Assembly: GCA_008973525.1 (NCBI GenBank)
Contig: WACJ01000073.1
Span: forward strand, 620,001 to 684,000
From: Stenopsyche tienmushanensis
Taxonomy: Eukaryota; Arthropoda; Insecta; Trichoptera; Stenopsychidae
Reading direction: 5' to 3'
DNA: 64,000 nt
In this document: positions 1-9,235 of the stretch, piece after piece
Numbering within the stretch: the first letter of the stretch is position 1
Layout: the number at the start of each line of letters is the position of its first letter
The notes under the pieces: generated by a model
Seen by the model: the letters and a program-made list of their open reading frames with translations, nothing else
What the model was told of the DNA's origin: nothing
Databases searched by the model: none
Position numbers and translations under genes: made by a program

Positions 1-142
1 TTCATTTTGGCTTGATTAAAATTAATTCTATTATGCTACGATTTGCTTTTTTAAAAAAAATTGCTATTTAATTCATTAATTCATGCCGCTCTTTGATGTT
101 TTCCCTATCCAGGTTTTCAAAATCCAATAATCAAGATTTCAG

Positions 143-627
143 ATAAGTAAACCCGCTGTAATCCGGCGCCCCTTGTAGTCCGACATCTCAAGTAAAATGT
201 AAAAAAATCATAAGTGATTCTGGACTGCCCAAATAGTAATGAATATTTTTATAAGTTGGCAAGTAAGAGGGCAAGCTTTCAAGTAAGCTAAACATTCAGA
301 GGTGGTGAAAGCTTTGTATATGTGGTTTCTTCAAGAAATAAACAGATATACGCAAATTTCTGAGTTCATATTGGTCATGAAGTTGATTTACAAGGAGATA
401 ATAAAAAAATAAGACTTTGTAGCTAGCATGAAATAGTTAAAACGCTTCAAAAATCGTCATGGAATGCGTTAGATTAACAGGTTTTCATATTTATAACTGC
501 TATGGCCATTGTGTTTATGGCGTTAATTCTATAATAATTACAAGTACTCCTTGCCAAAAGAAATCCGGACGACAAGGGGGCAGTACTTTATAGTCCGACA
601 ACGCCCTGCACGTTTGTCGGATTACCG
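143..627 (-). mobile_element. Family B pogo/Tigger-like MITE, near full length
   Basis: Read on the minus strand, it starts at the right with CAGTAGACCTGCGGTAATCC, flanked by TA. It ends at the left with an imperfect inverted copy (TAAACCCGCTGTAATCC on the plus strand). CAGT-start termini and a TA target are typical of pogo/Tigger elements of the Tc1/mariner superfamily. The interior has no useful reading frame, so it would depend on a transposase supplied in trans. A second near-complete copy lies at 24,597-25,062 in the opposite orientation and a one-ended copy at 46,030-46,190. Shared internal blocks (the TAATCCGG and GCGTTGTCGGACTATA stretches and a CATAAACACAA block) confirm one family. 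The left terminus is degraded, so its exact base is uncertain. Confidence 0.75.
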
Positions 628-949
628 CAGGTCTACTGTATATCATTTGCTTCATTCTCTTCAAAATGCATTAAACCTGTTTCCATGCTAGAAAGTGTTA
701 CTGGCTTTATCTTTTAACTTTTACTCTTTGTGACATTTATATATAGCATTCAGTATCCTTATTTTTTCCAGGAATTGTCCGTTATCAATTGACAGTTGTC
801 CTTTCTTTGGACGATGTATGTTCTGGAACGGACTTTTTCATTTCATTAAATTATAATAAATTAATTTAAAAAATTAAATAACATAATGTAACCATATGGT
901 CACACTTATCTTGAAAGCGTCAATTCATTTCATGTGAAATACATGATTT
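628..949. other. AT-rich spacer, nothing recognised
   Basis: I see no coding frame, repeat copy or RNA structure here that I can support. Confidence 0.5.
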
Positions 950-1930
950 TTGTGTTAGCACTTGAGAACACCCACATTGATAATGGCTTCAAAATCTGGT
1001 TCACATCTTGAAGCTTTGTATAGATTTAAAATGCATCCTCCCTTTTGTCCCGAACATGTGTCACCCATTTTTTGTGGTACAAATACGAACCCCGTCAATC
1101 CATCAACGCTTTTAAAGCCATTAGGGTGATATGTGTGTTCAATGGCGTCATGCATGTATAATATGTTGAATTTTCAGATTGATGAAAATTTACGATGACC
1201 CAATTATGTCTTTAAATATCTGGATTCGGTCAAACGTTTTTCAAATACATATTCGACAAGAACTAGGCCATCAATCCATCTTCTTGTATCGCCTTGTCTG
1301 TTGAACGGACGTTGGTTAACTTCATACGGTCGACAACTTGATATAGCATATATTTTTTGCGAGTAAATCCATCTATCAATATAATCCTGATTTTTTCGTG
1401 TATCATCCCTTAATGCTTGAATTACCCCAATTCGATGCGACGATAAGCGAATGTCGCGTTTGGTAAATCATTTGGCATGTCATGCGAATGTATCCAGTAT
1501 CTAGACCGCAATCGGGGTATTGGATCCAGAGCTGTGTACACTCAATAAATATATTATTTTGATTAATGTGCTCGATTCGCATTTGATTTCCAATAGCGAC
1601 TCCGACTTCCAATTTCAACGATCTTCCATGAATGCCCATCCATCTTTGCTGCTCGTGCTAAATCATACATCTAAGTTTGCCTCCTTAAGCCTACGTTTTA
1701 AATTCAAGTCGTTCGCTTCAGTCGGGGGTGAGATTTATAACTCCGTTTTCCGGCGTTCCTCTAGCACCGCCATGGGAGCCCTTTTAAAAAAATTAATCAG
1801 GAATAAATTGCTTCGGTCTTTCTTCCTTGTGACCCGAGCCATCTTAAGAGTCTTCCTATTGTCTCAGTCGGATTGGCTTTCACGACTCGAATGGTCTCCT
1901 CGCTCGGCCAGTTAATCTTGACTTAAAAGT
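950..1930 (-). pseudogene. Decayed coding region of unknown family
   Basis: Several protein-like open stretches lie end to end on the minus strand in different frames. The clearest is an 87-codon stop-free frame at 1,207-1,467 that contains WIYSQKIYAISS and RWIDGLVLVEYVFEKR. It is followed by a 66-codon frame at 955-1,155 with four cysteines (GDTCSGQKGGC and two more) that ends in a stop. Upstream are a 78-codon frame at 1,403-1,639 and shorter open pieces up to about 1,920. Stops and frame changes separate them. Open stretches this long are unlikely by chance in such AT-rich DNA, so I read it as a former gene broken by frameshifts, or exons with introns I cannot place. I do not recognise the family; a mobile-element or endogenous-virus gene is possible. 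The plus-strand 131-codon frame at 1,520-1,915 looks like its antisense shadow. Confidence 0.4.
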
Positions 1931-3189
1931 ATATCCCGTAGATGTTTTTATTAAATTTAAGGATGTACAAGTTTAGCGCAATATATTTCCGCGAACCTCG
2001 CCCGGGGCGCTGTAATAAATGGGCGCATGTGCTCTCAAAAAAATATCACCCAACCAGCCAAAATTGAATGCGACCGCAGAATATTAAAATTCCATTCGAT
2101 AACGCTTTTTTTTGTCATGGAACTCAAAATATTTGTTCTTGTTACACAAAATGGTGTTGGTCTGTTTGCTCTTTTTGGTCACAATACAAGCTTTTTGTTC
2201 ATTGTCTAGGAGCGCTCATCTGATTTATATATTTGTACAGGTGTTTTCTCACGCCGTAGCCTGGAGGTAATTAAATCAATCTCATTGTCGTTTTGTTTGG
2301 CGCTTTTTTTGTTTTATTGAATGCCCTAATTTGGTACCATGGATTGTGGGTGTGTGCACCAATAATGCGTTTGATCTGCTGTTTGTCTTTGGGTTCATTA
2401 TGTTGATTTTTGATACGCGATAGAGCAAAGGTTCGACATTCACCGACAAATTTATACATGCGTCGCTTAAGCGTTTGTTTGTTATAGCAAACGGTCAATA
2501 ATTGCTTTAAATATTACATTGAGATGAAGAATTTATCTCTTTCTGGTATGTCGGACGTGTTGATCTGTCCATGGTCACGAAAAACTGCACACAGCGTAAT
2601 TGACATATTTTTTTAGTACCACTTATTATTTTTTCACAGTCATGTAAACAAGTGAAAAACGTGTAAAATTTTATATAGAACAGACAGACATATTTAAGTC
2701 TTTATTAGATGTACTCATTTAATGAAGATGAATCCTTTTGTGGGAACGCAGAGGACTATTCAAAGGATCTATGTGTGCATGTGAAATTACCTCATGTCGC
2801 ATATACATGTTAAATTGTGCACATCAATGTCCTCTGTTTCCCATATTTGAATCGATTTATTCCATACAGTTTTACCTATATCACTGGTTGTCAATCTGGG
2901 TGTATAGGAACACATCAAAATATGAATTTTAATAGAAAGACCTTTTCTATATCGAGTTCAAATGAGATGATTCGTCTTTTTCCGTTTTTTAAAATTATAT
3001 TTAGGACCTGTAGGTATTCTTGCAATTTAGCGATCGGACTAATAACTCAATCGTCATGGGTTCTTCAGGAGTTATGGCTGGCGACTAAATGGTGAAATAT
3101 TGAAGAGATTTGGTCTCTTGGATAGGACTATTGTGTGATAATGATATCAATATAAATTAAAATAAAATAACGACATAACAATAGAGATA
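1931..3189. other. AT-rich spacer, nothing recognised
   Basis: Only short frames of random appearance are present on both strands. I see no repeat family, transposon end or RNA gene I can defend. Confidence 0.5.
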
Positions 3190-3193
3190 AACA

Positions 3194-4333
3194 ATGCACC
3201 AAAGAGCTCAGGCTGACGTGGTTTACACTGACTTCAGTAAAGCTTTTGATCGAATACGACATGACATCCTTCTCAGTAAACTTAATAACATTGGAATTAA
3301 TGGTGATTTGTTGAGATGGTTTTCATCCTATATTGATAATCGAACTCAAGCTGTTGTCACCAACAATTACATCTCGGGGTGGGTCCCTGTACCTAGTGGT
3401 GTTCCTCAGGGTTCCTTGATTGGTCCTCTGTTGTTTGCAATATTCTTATACGACGTTGATACTTGTCTTACCTCCTCTAAATTATTGTGCTTTGCGGATG
3501 ATATCAAAGTTTATAATACTATCTCGTCAATGAGCGATGCAATGGCGCTACAAGGGGATCTATACCGACTGCAGAAATATTGTGATGATCATTGCTTAGA
3601 TCTTAACCCATCCAAATGTAGTATAATGAGCTTCACGCGAAAGCGTAATCCCATACTCTTCGATTACCAATTGAAAAATGAATTAGTGCAAAGGAGCGAT
3701 TCACTACGAGACCTTGGGGTGTTTCATGATTCAAAGCTTTCTTTCAATCAACATGTTAACTATATTATTTCTAAAGCTATGAAAGCCCTTGGGTTTATAA
3801 TAAGAAGCTCTAGTGATTTTCGTCAAGTTAAAACACTGAAAATATTATACTGTAGCCTTGTTCGAAGTCACTTAGAATATGCCTCGCAAATTTGGAATCC
3901 TTCTTATGATAAATATACTTCTCGCATAGAAAACGTCCAGAGAAAATTCCTGCGGTTTATAAGCTATCGAACGCACAATAAATTTGACTCTAGATTTTAT
4001 GAATTGCACTGTAGGAGGCATCATTTACTACCGCTAGATAAACGACGTATTATCGCTGACGTTGCCCTCTTTTTCAAAATAGCCCAAAGCGAGGTTGATT
4101 GTCCGGACCTTCTCTCGAAAATCAGCATAAGAACCTCATCTACTCCTCTTCGCCATAGCTCGCTGCTGTATGTGCCTCATTCAAATACCCACTATAGAAG
4201 TAATAGCTACATTCTGCGAACTAGCCACAATTTTAATAAACTTTGTGAAATTTACAATTTTGACCTTTTTAATACTAAAATTAATACAGCAAAACAAGCC
4301 ATTACCAATTCATTTTTTAGCTTCGGGGCCTAA
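3194..4333 (+). CDS. LINE reverse transcriptase, C-terminal 379 residues
   Basis: An RNA-dependent DNA polymerase that would copy LINE RNA at a nicked chromosomal target. Motif A is DFSKAFD (residues 13-19, first catalytic Asp 13). Motif B is SGVPQGS (68-74). Motif C is FADD (100-103, the two catalytic Asp residues). LRDLGV (171-176) marks the region after the fingers and palm. HLEYASQIW (226-234) followed by a basic RIENVQRKFLRF stretch is the usual Jockey/CR1-type C-terminal signature. The frame is uninterrupted to its stop, unlike every other transposon gene in the window, which suggests a recent insertion. The methionine at 3,194 is probably not a natural start but lies at the truncation point. 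The missing N-terminal part (endonuclease, RT motifs 0-2) makes it inactive alone. FADD instead of YADD occurs in several LINE clades; I cannot fix the clade. Confidence 0.9.
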   Translation: MHQRAQADVVYTDFSKAFDRIRHDILLSKLNNIGINGDLLRWFSSYIDNRTQAVVTNNYISGWVPVPSGVPQGSLIGPLLFAIFLYDVDTCLTSSKLLCFADDIKVYNTISSMSDAMALQGDLYRLQKYCDDHCLDLNPSKCSIMSFTRKRNPILFDYQLKNELVQRSDSLRDLGVFHDSKLSFNQHVNYIISKAMKALGFIIRSSSDFRQVKTLKILYCSLVRSHLEYASQIWNPSYDKYTSRIENVQRKFLRFISYRTHNKFDSRFYELHCRRHHLLPLDKRRIIADVALFFKIAQSEVDCPDLLSKISIRTSSTPLRHSSLLYVPHSNTHYRSNSYILRTSHNFNKLCEIYNFDLFNTKINTAKQAITNSFFSFGA

Positions 4334-4735
4334 TATGCAAATTTTATAAAAAAATTATTATTAGTTATTTTTATTATTTCATTATTATTAATTGTGATTA
4401 TTTATTATTATCAGTTATTATTATATTATTATTATTAATTGTGATTATTTATTATTATTATTATTATTATTTATGATTATTTATTATTATTGATTATTAT
4501 ATTTGTTTTTATTTATTATTGGATATTACTATTTTTATTGTTATTATTAAACATTATTAATTGTTATTATTATTATTATCATTATTATTTTTGTAAAGAT
4601 GTATTTAGTGACTTTTTTTTTTTTTTCTCTCTTTTTGTACTTCGTTTCTATTGGCGAATATCTTTTATTAGCTTTGAGTTGTTTATTGTATTTTTCTATT
4701 TTGTATTATCAGCTGTTGATATTCAATAATATACA
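4334..4735 (+). repeat. TTA-rich microsatellite in the LINE 3' UTR
   Basis: Some 260 bases of imperfect (TTA)n with GTGATTATT interruptions follow the RT stop codon, then a T-rich stretch and unique UTR-like sequence. The tract lies inside the 3' UTR rather than at its very end, so it is an internal low-complexity expansion rather than the terminal repeat used for priming. Confidence 0.85.
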
Positions 4736-4745
4736 TATTTAGGCC

Positions 4746-4826
4746 TTAACACTATCGTGGCCCCATGAAAAAATCGAACAATCAACGCGATCATGAAGCA
4801 TATGCATCACCGGTCACGAAAGTATT
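4746..4826 (+). mobile_element. Family C mini-element, TTAA end
   Basis: It begins TTAACACTATCGTGGCC and about 60 bp later reads CATCACCGGTCACGAAAGT. The two ends form an inverted pair that matches the ends of the element at 42,432-43,391. The left TTAA is intact; the right one has decayed to TATTTA. TTAA targets are characteristic of piggyBac-type elements. So short a copy must be an internal deletion. Confidence 0.55.
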
Positions 4827-4940
4827 TATTTATTTAAATACAAGCTTCATACACGCTGCGACGGTATTGACAGATAATTGGATTTGTACGGATGACATAC
4901 AAATACAGCATCTAAGTTTATGATGATTTTAAATTCCACC
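4820..4940 (+). repeat. Family A fragment
   Basis: It shares the landmark ACAAGCTTCATACACGCTG and the following GGATTTGTACGGA...ACATACAAATA...GCATCTAAG blocks with the other family A copies. It is joined directly to the decayed right end of the family C element. Only the part around the landmark and the right-hand section remain. Confidence 0.7.
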
Positions 4941-5635
4941 ATCTGCCTTCTATTCTTATACGACGTTATGGGATCATAATATATAAATTTAAATATTTTC
5001 AAAATCAAAAATTATGACATGTGTAGAATGTGTGGTAATTCTCAGATTTGAGGGTCACACAAGCGCGCCTTGCTCCATAAATCATCGATTTTGAGAAAAT
5101 CAACACGCTTCTAATTAAACATGCTCCCACTTGGCACGATTGGCGACCGCTGGCGCATAATATTAATAAGTTGCGTACTTACTATTCCAGTCGCAGTTAT
5201 TTCAGTACACCAATAACGCACCGTTCGCATATTGAGCGCCGCTGCGTGCGATTTCGAAATCGAACGATTCGAATCGGTTCTGACGTTGATTAAAAATAGC
5301 GCACGCTCGACAGAGACGCACTCATATGCGCTTATGTGCATCCGCGTTGCATCCGATGGTGCATTTCATCCACGATGCGAAATTGCGCTCCGATGCGCCG
5401 TTGACGAATGGCGCTTTATTAAAAAAAAAATGTATATAATACGCCCTTATGCTGGGATGTTTGCGATTTTTGATGAAGATACGGATACGGATGGATATTG
5501 CTGAATTAGTATTTTTGGAACTGTATTTGCTTAGTATGTGGAAAAGTATTAATATTAAATAAAGCATTTCCGCGTGCGAAAATCTTGAATTAAACTGTGT
5601 AAGAGCCAATTCGTTGTATTGTAAAATCAGCACAG
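4941..5635. other. Spacer with a CpG-richer patch
   Basis: About 5,215-5,430 is richer in G, C and CpG than its surroundings and repeats short GATGCG/GCATCC words. Both strands are open there for 75-90 codons, which is common in GC-richer patches and not by itself evidence for coding. A 17-base string at 4,951-4,967 is also present in the LINE frame at about 3,441-3,457. Confidence 0.35.
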
Positions 5636-5800
5636 GAAATTGTAAGCTAAAAGATGTGTTTGTGTAATATATAAAAATGTCGTTGTTTGCTTTATGCGTA
5701 GCGTGTCTATGAACGTGTGTGTGTGCGCGACGGAGATAGTATAAATCCCTTTCACTCTCTCTAAACAACTGTCACATGGAATTTCACTTTTTGATATATA
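5636..5800 (+). repeat. Family F copy
   Basis: It carries the landmark GTGTTTGTGTAATATAT, a (GT)n tract followed by GCGACGGAGA, and an end block AACTGTCACATGGAATTTCACTTTTTG. These blocks recur in the same order at 8,676, 26,448 and, inverted, at 35,140. The family is not one I can name. Confidence 0.6.
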
Positions 5801-5834
5801 ACACCCAAGAGAAGATGACAGTCTTCAATTCGAG

Positions 5835-5935
5835 GCAGTCAATTGTAAATAAACACTGCTGATAGTATACAAGATCACTTCCTTTCTTTACATAAACAAT
5901 ACACAAGAAATCGATTCATATGACTCATCATCAGT
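5835..5935 (-). repeat. Family A fragment, inverted
   Basis: The string AAATAAACACTGCTGATAG and then TTTACATAAACAATACACAAG followed by AATCGATTCATATGA match the middle of family A read backwards, as in the copies at 20,311 and 39,800. It lies just downstream of a family F copy. Confidence 0.55.
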
Positions 5936-8675
5936 GAACGTCAGATAAGTGGCTCAATGTGCAAGAGTGCTCTTTCTGAAAAGTGGAGGGGGGATCCCAG
6001 GCCCTGGGATAGTACTCCTTTAGGGGTTAAATGACTTGCCCTATTTCGAATTTAAATTCCAAAAGAGCAATATTGCGAAATAAATGCCATTGGTTTTACT
6101 ATATTTATTGACGATGATATTAATAATATTTTTTAAAATCATTATAAAAGATTAAGTCTTATTAATTGATTGATTAAGATTTACTATTACTTATACTTAT
6201 TGATTAAGATTAAGTGCGTTGTAATATCGCATCCATCGCTATTCCTTTTGTTTACGTTGCGACTAACGAATTTGGGCCCCAGTGAGAAACAACACCGATT
6301 CACGTTGGGCGAAGAGAGTGTTAAAAGTTCAACAACATCATTGTTCATATAAGAAGGTTGTCAATCTTTTAGAAGATTGTCTTGAATTTGGATCGATGTC
6401 CCACTTTATCCGATGCTCGTATTATGTCTATACACTGGCATCGATTATCTTCAATTTAGTACGCAGAAAGTATCCAATGAGCATTTAATTGCACACGTGT
6501 AACTTTGAATGGCTCCATAAATATATTGCGCGTTTGATTGAATAGGTTCATTAATATTTATGTATGCTTTGTATATTATACGTATATTTTCTTCAAGTTG
6601 AAGATATTTGTATCGTTGCTCTTATCGTACCACGATCTGGCATTTCGGCTTACAAATATCAAATGTGTTTAATATGTGAATAGTTTGGACTGCTATTTAA
6701 TTTTTACTCGTATATCTTAGTTTTCATGAGGGTTGCACTCGACGTGTTTAACACGCAATTTGGCGATTTAGGCGCTAATAGCACCCGAGAGCCAACGGTT
6801 GACGATTATGGGGGCGCCCTTTTTGTTAAGGGTTGTGGCTTTGGCGATTGCCACGATTCAAATGAGTCGTGAACATGTTTCAAAATCGAGATTTTGTAAT
6901 TTTTAAAATGTGTGTACATGGTTCATTCTGGTTTTCATTACAATATCAAATTGTTAAATCCCGGTGTTAATCGCCAGACAAATCGATTCAAATACTAGCT
7001 TTTGTATTCGAATATTATTCAATGCAATCAGAATACTGCATTGATTTAAGTTGAATATGACCACTCAATAAATCTGGTTCTATTATCGCAATTATTGGCT
7101 GAATTTGTACTTTGGAAATTCGAATGCCGTATGGAGATTGGTAATTTAATCACATTGGGTTGTATGCAGATTGGTACAAGAGGAGTATTATTGGCTTCGT
7201 TGAAAATTAGCTTAAAGCCATGCATTTAAATTTGAAATGCAAATATCGGGAGCACGTGTAGAGACCGGTGCACTTTGATTGTTTGATTAACAGAGGAACA
7301 CGATATAGTCATCTGACATACAGACATGTTCCGTCTCATGAAGCAGCAACCGAATCCCGGTTTCCAAATCGCTATCCTTCGGGCGAACAAAATTATTGCC
7401 GATAACGCCAAAAAAAAACGGTCCTCCACTTTCTCGCGGTCTCACGTACTCCAATTTACACTGACGCAAATGGCATTACAGTTTTCAATTTGAACCCACG
7501 GGAGGTGCGTACGCATAAAACACATACAGTCGGTTAAATATTTCAATCTTGAAAGGCGCAAAAGCCACACACATACTGAATGTCACGCTTTAGCCTCATC
7601 CTGTGGACGCCCGCTGAATAATAACGGGATGGAGTCCGTTTCTTCTGTTATCCAGGGCGGACACCCGAATAAAATTCGCCCCGAAAAGGGTGAGCCGGGG
7701 GGCGCGCGCAGGATCCTCAGAGACTCTTTCAATTATTTATATGGCGAAGGTATTTTATCTCCCTTCGCTTTCCCGTCGATATCAAATGTGGGTCCTAGGA
7801 AATCCGCAAGACGCGCACGGGATGCGTGTTTTTATGTCCGCTGTCCGCGAATTTGATATGTATCATGCGATACCGGTGTGCTATTTTATCTTCTCCTGGG
7901 CGATAAACGTTTATTGCTATCGCCTTGTTGTATTCTCGGCGCAGCTGCAGATCGTCCTTTTTACCATTTTGTATACGATTTCTTTCGCGATAAAATTATC
8001 AGACAAGGACACCTTGCTTGCCTTGCCTTATCGCCATCCTGCAGACACTTAAAAAGTTCTTATGAATTCACAAGTGGTGCATGCATACGACGAGACACGG
8101 CATGAAACATTGTTCAAATCTGCAATAAAAATAAAAGATGTGCAGAAATGCCTATTTAGCTACTGTCGCTCGCGACGTCGTCTATTATTCATGTCTTAAG
8201 TTATCAACCCTTTGCACTCGAGAGGCGTATCTAGGGCGCAACGGCGTGTTCTATCTGACAGTCGTAGCAACAGGAATATTACTTTTATGTTTTTATGCCT
8301 GTCAAATACTATATCCCTAACACAAAAATAAGAGAAAGCTTAAAACATAGGGACATCCATCAATTTCCAAGCCTAGTAAAAGCTTTATCCGGGATGATTC
8401 TAACAAATAGGAAGAGGTTGCAAAGCGAAATAAAATTAAACAGATTTATATGCCTTGATATATTCCTGAGTAGTTAGAAGGCTTTGAATATGCTCAATAG
8501 ATTTGTATATTCTTTATAAACAAGAGTAAAAAGCAACGAAATCGGATTCGGGTATTGAGCTTTGGCCTATAGTTCTAATAACACATTTTAGCTGCATAAA
8601 CTGCATGTGATTCTAACAGGATCTAAAAGAATCGCAAGGATGAAATGACAGTATTGACAAAAAAATTTTAACTAG
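5936..8675. other. AT-rich spacer with a GC-richer islet
   Basis: Mostly unremarkable AT-rich DNA. The segment from about 7,600 to 8,060 is richer in GC, with open frames in all three plus-strand phases (7,629-7,856, 7,690-8,052, 7,878-8,105). In it a pyrimidine tract ending TTATCCAG at about 7,655 is followed 34 bases later by GGGTGAGC, a weak exon-like pair. I cannot support a gene. Confidence 0.35.
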
Positions 8676-8895
8676 AAAACAAAAGCTGTGTTTGTGTAAT
8701 ATATAATAAAATAGGCAAGCTACTGGTCTAAAGGTCGCTTTATGTTGCTTATAGACACACACACACACACATAGTAGAAGCGGCACGGCGCATGCGCGTA
8801 GCGTATAGTAATTATTGCTGCTGTGCCGCTAGATATTCGCATAAATGTCATAAAGTTGTCGTTAGTAGGTCCGAGTGTAAAATAACTTGATTGCA
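8676..8895 (+). repeat. Family F copy with (CA)n tract
   Basis: It matches the inverted copy at 35,140-35,390 through GCTGTGTTTGTGTAATATAT, the GCTACTGGTCTA block, a (AC)9 tract and CGCATGCGCGTA. It closes with GCAAAGGGCTAA, which resembles the TTAA-type ends of families A and D. The right-hand part differs from the copies at 5,636 and 26,448. Confidence 0.6.
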
Positions 8896-8904
8896 AAGGG
8901 CTAA

Positions 8905-8968
8905 AACCAAGTGTTGGTATAGTGGATAAATTCCAGAACTCTTCTTAAATCTTGGGTTCAAATCCAAG
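8905..8968 (+). repeat. tRNA-derived SINE head
   Basis: TTGGTATAGTGGATAA resembles an RNA polymerase III A box and GGTTCAAATCC fits the B box consensus exactly. CTTGG and CCAAG flank the B-box loop like a T-arm, but the loop has one base too many for an intact tRNA, and no acceptor stem closes. This is what a tRNA-derived SINE promoter looks like. It runs straight into an inverted family A body at 8,969, so this may be a composite or chimeric SINE. Confidence 0.5.
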
Positions 8969-9235
8969 AAGGAGCTTGTATTTAAATAAATAAATACTGT
9001 TGATAGCACGCAATATTCAGTAATTATTTTGTATAAACCTAAACAATATGTTTAAAATACACTTGAAATCGATTAATTGTATCATTCACATATCATTGTT
9101 GGTCGATAAATCTGGGTTAACGATCTATACAATCTCTCCGTCTCTGTCTCCCATTCACAATTTCCGAGCTGTAAGATCTCCATATTTTTTCTCTCCAAAC
9201 GTAACGTGCAAGACACTTGCCATTTCTGTCTGTCT
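8969..9235 (-). mobile_element. Family A copy, inverted
   Basis: It follows the family A order read backwards: AGCTTGTATTTAAATAAATAAA, the CTGTTGATAGCACGCAATATTC block, ACACTTGAAATCGATTAATT, the GTCGATAAATCTGGGTTAACG block, then CCGTCTCTGTCTCCCATTCAC and ACGTGCAAG. The landmark CGCAGCGTGTATGA part is absent, replaced by the tRNA-like head. The far TTAA end is not preserved. Confidence 0.75.

Larger units (their letters stand above)
3190..4740 (+). mobile_element. 5'-truncated Jockey/CR1-type LINE
   Basis: This is the 3' part of a non-LTR retrotransposon: the reverse transcriptase from catalytic motif A to the end of ORF2, followed by a 3' UTR. The endonuclease and first RT motifs are missing, and stop codons begin just upstream of the first methionine, so the element is cut off there as is usual for incompletely reverse-transcribed LINEs. 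The 3' limit is approximate; sequence resembling a polyadenylation region (ttcaataatata) ends near 4,730 and a TTAA element starts at 4,746. I did not find a convincing target-site duplication. Confidence 0.8.

Noticed and set aside
1520..1915. 131-codon plus frame
   Set aside because: It is antisense to the protein-like minus-strand pieces of the decayed gene and has no motif of its own.
4490..4729. 79-codon hydrophobic frame
   Set aside because: It is the translation of the TTA-rich LINE tail (runs of Ile, Leu, Tyr and Phe).
7629..7856. Exon-like 34-nt block with acceptor and GGGTGAGC donor
   Set aside because: The donor is misplaced by a base from the consensus, the block is not a multiple of three, and all phases are open, so there is no coding evidence.
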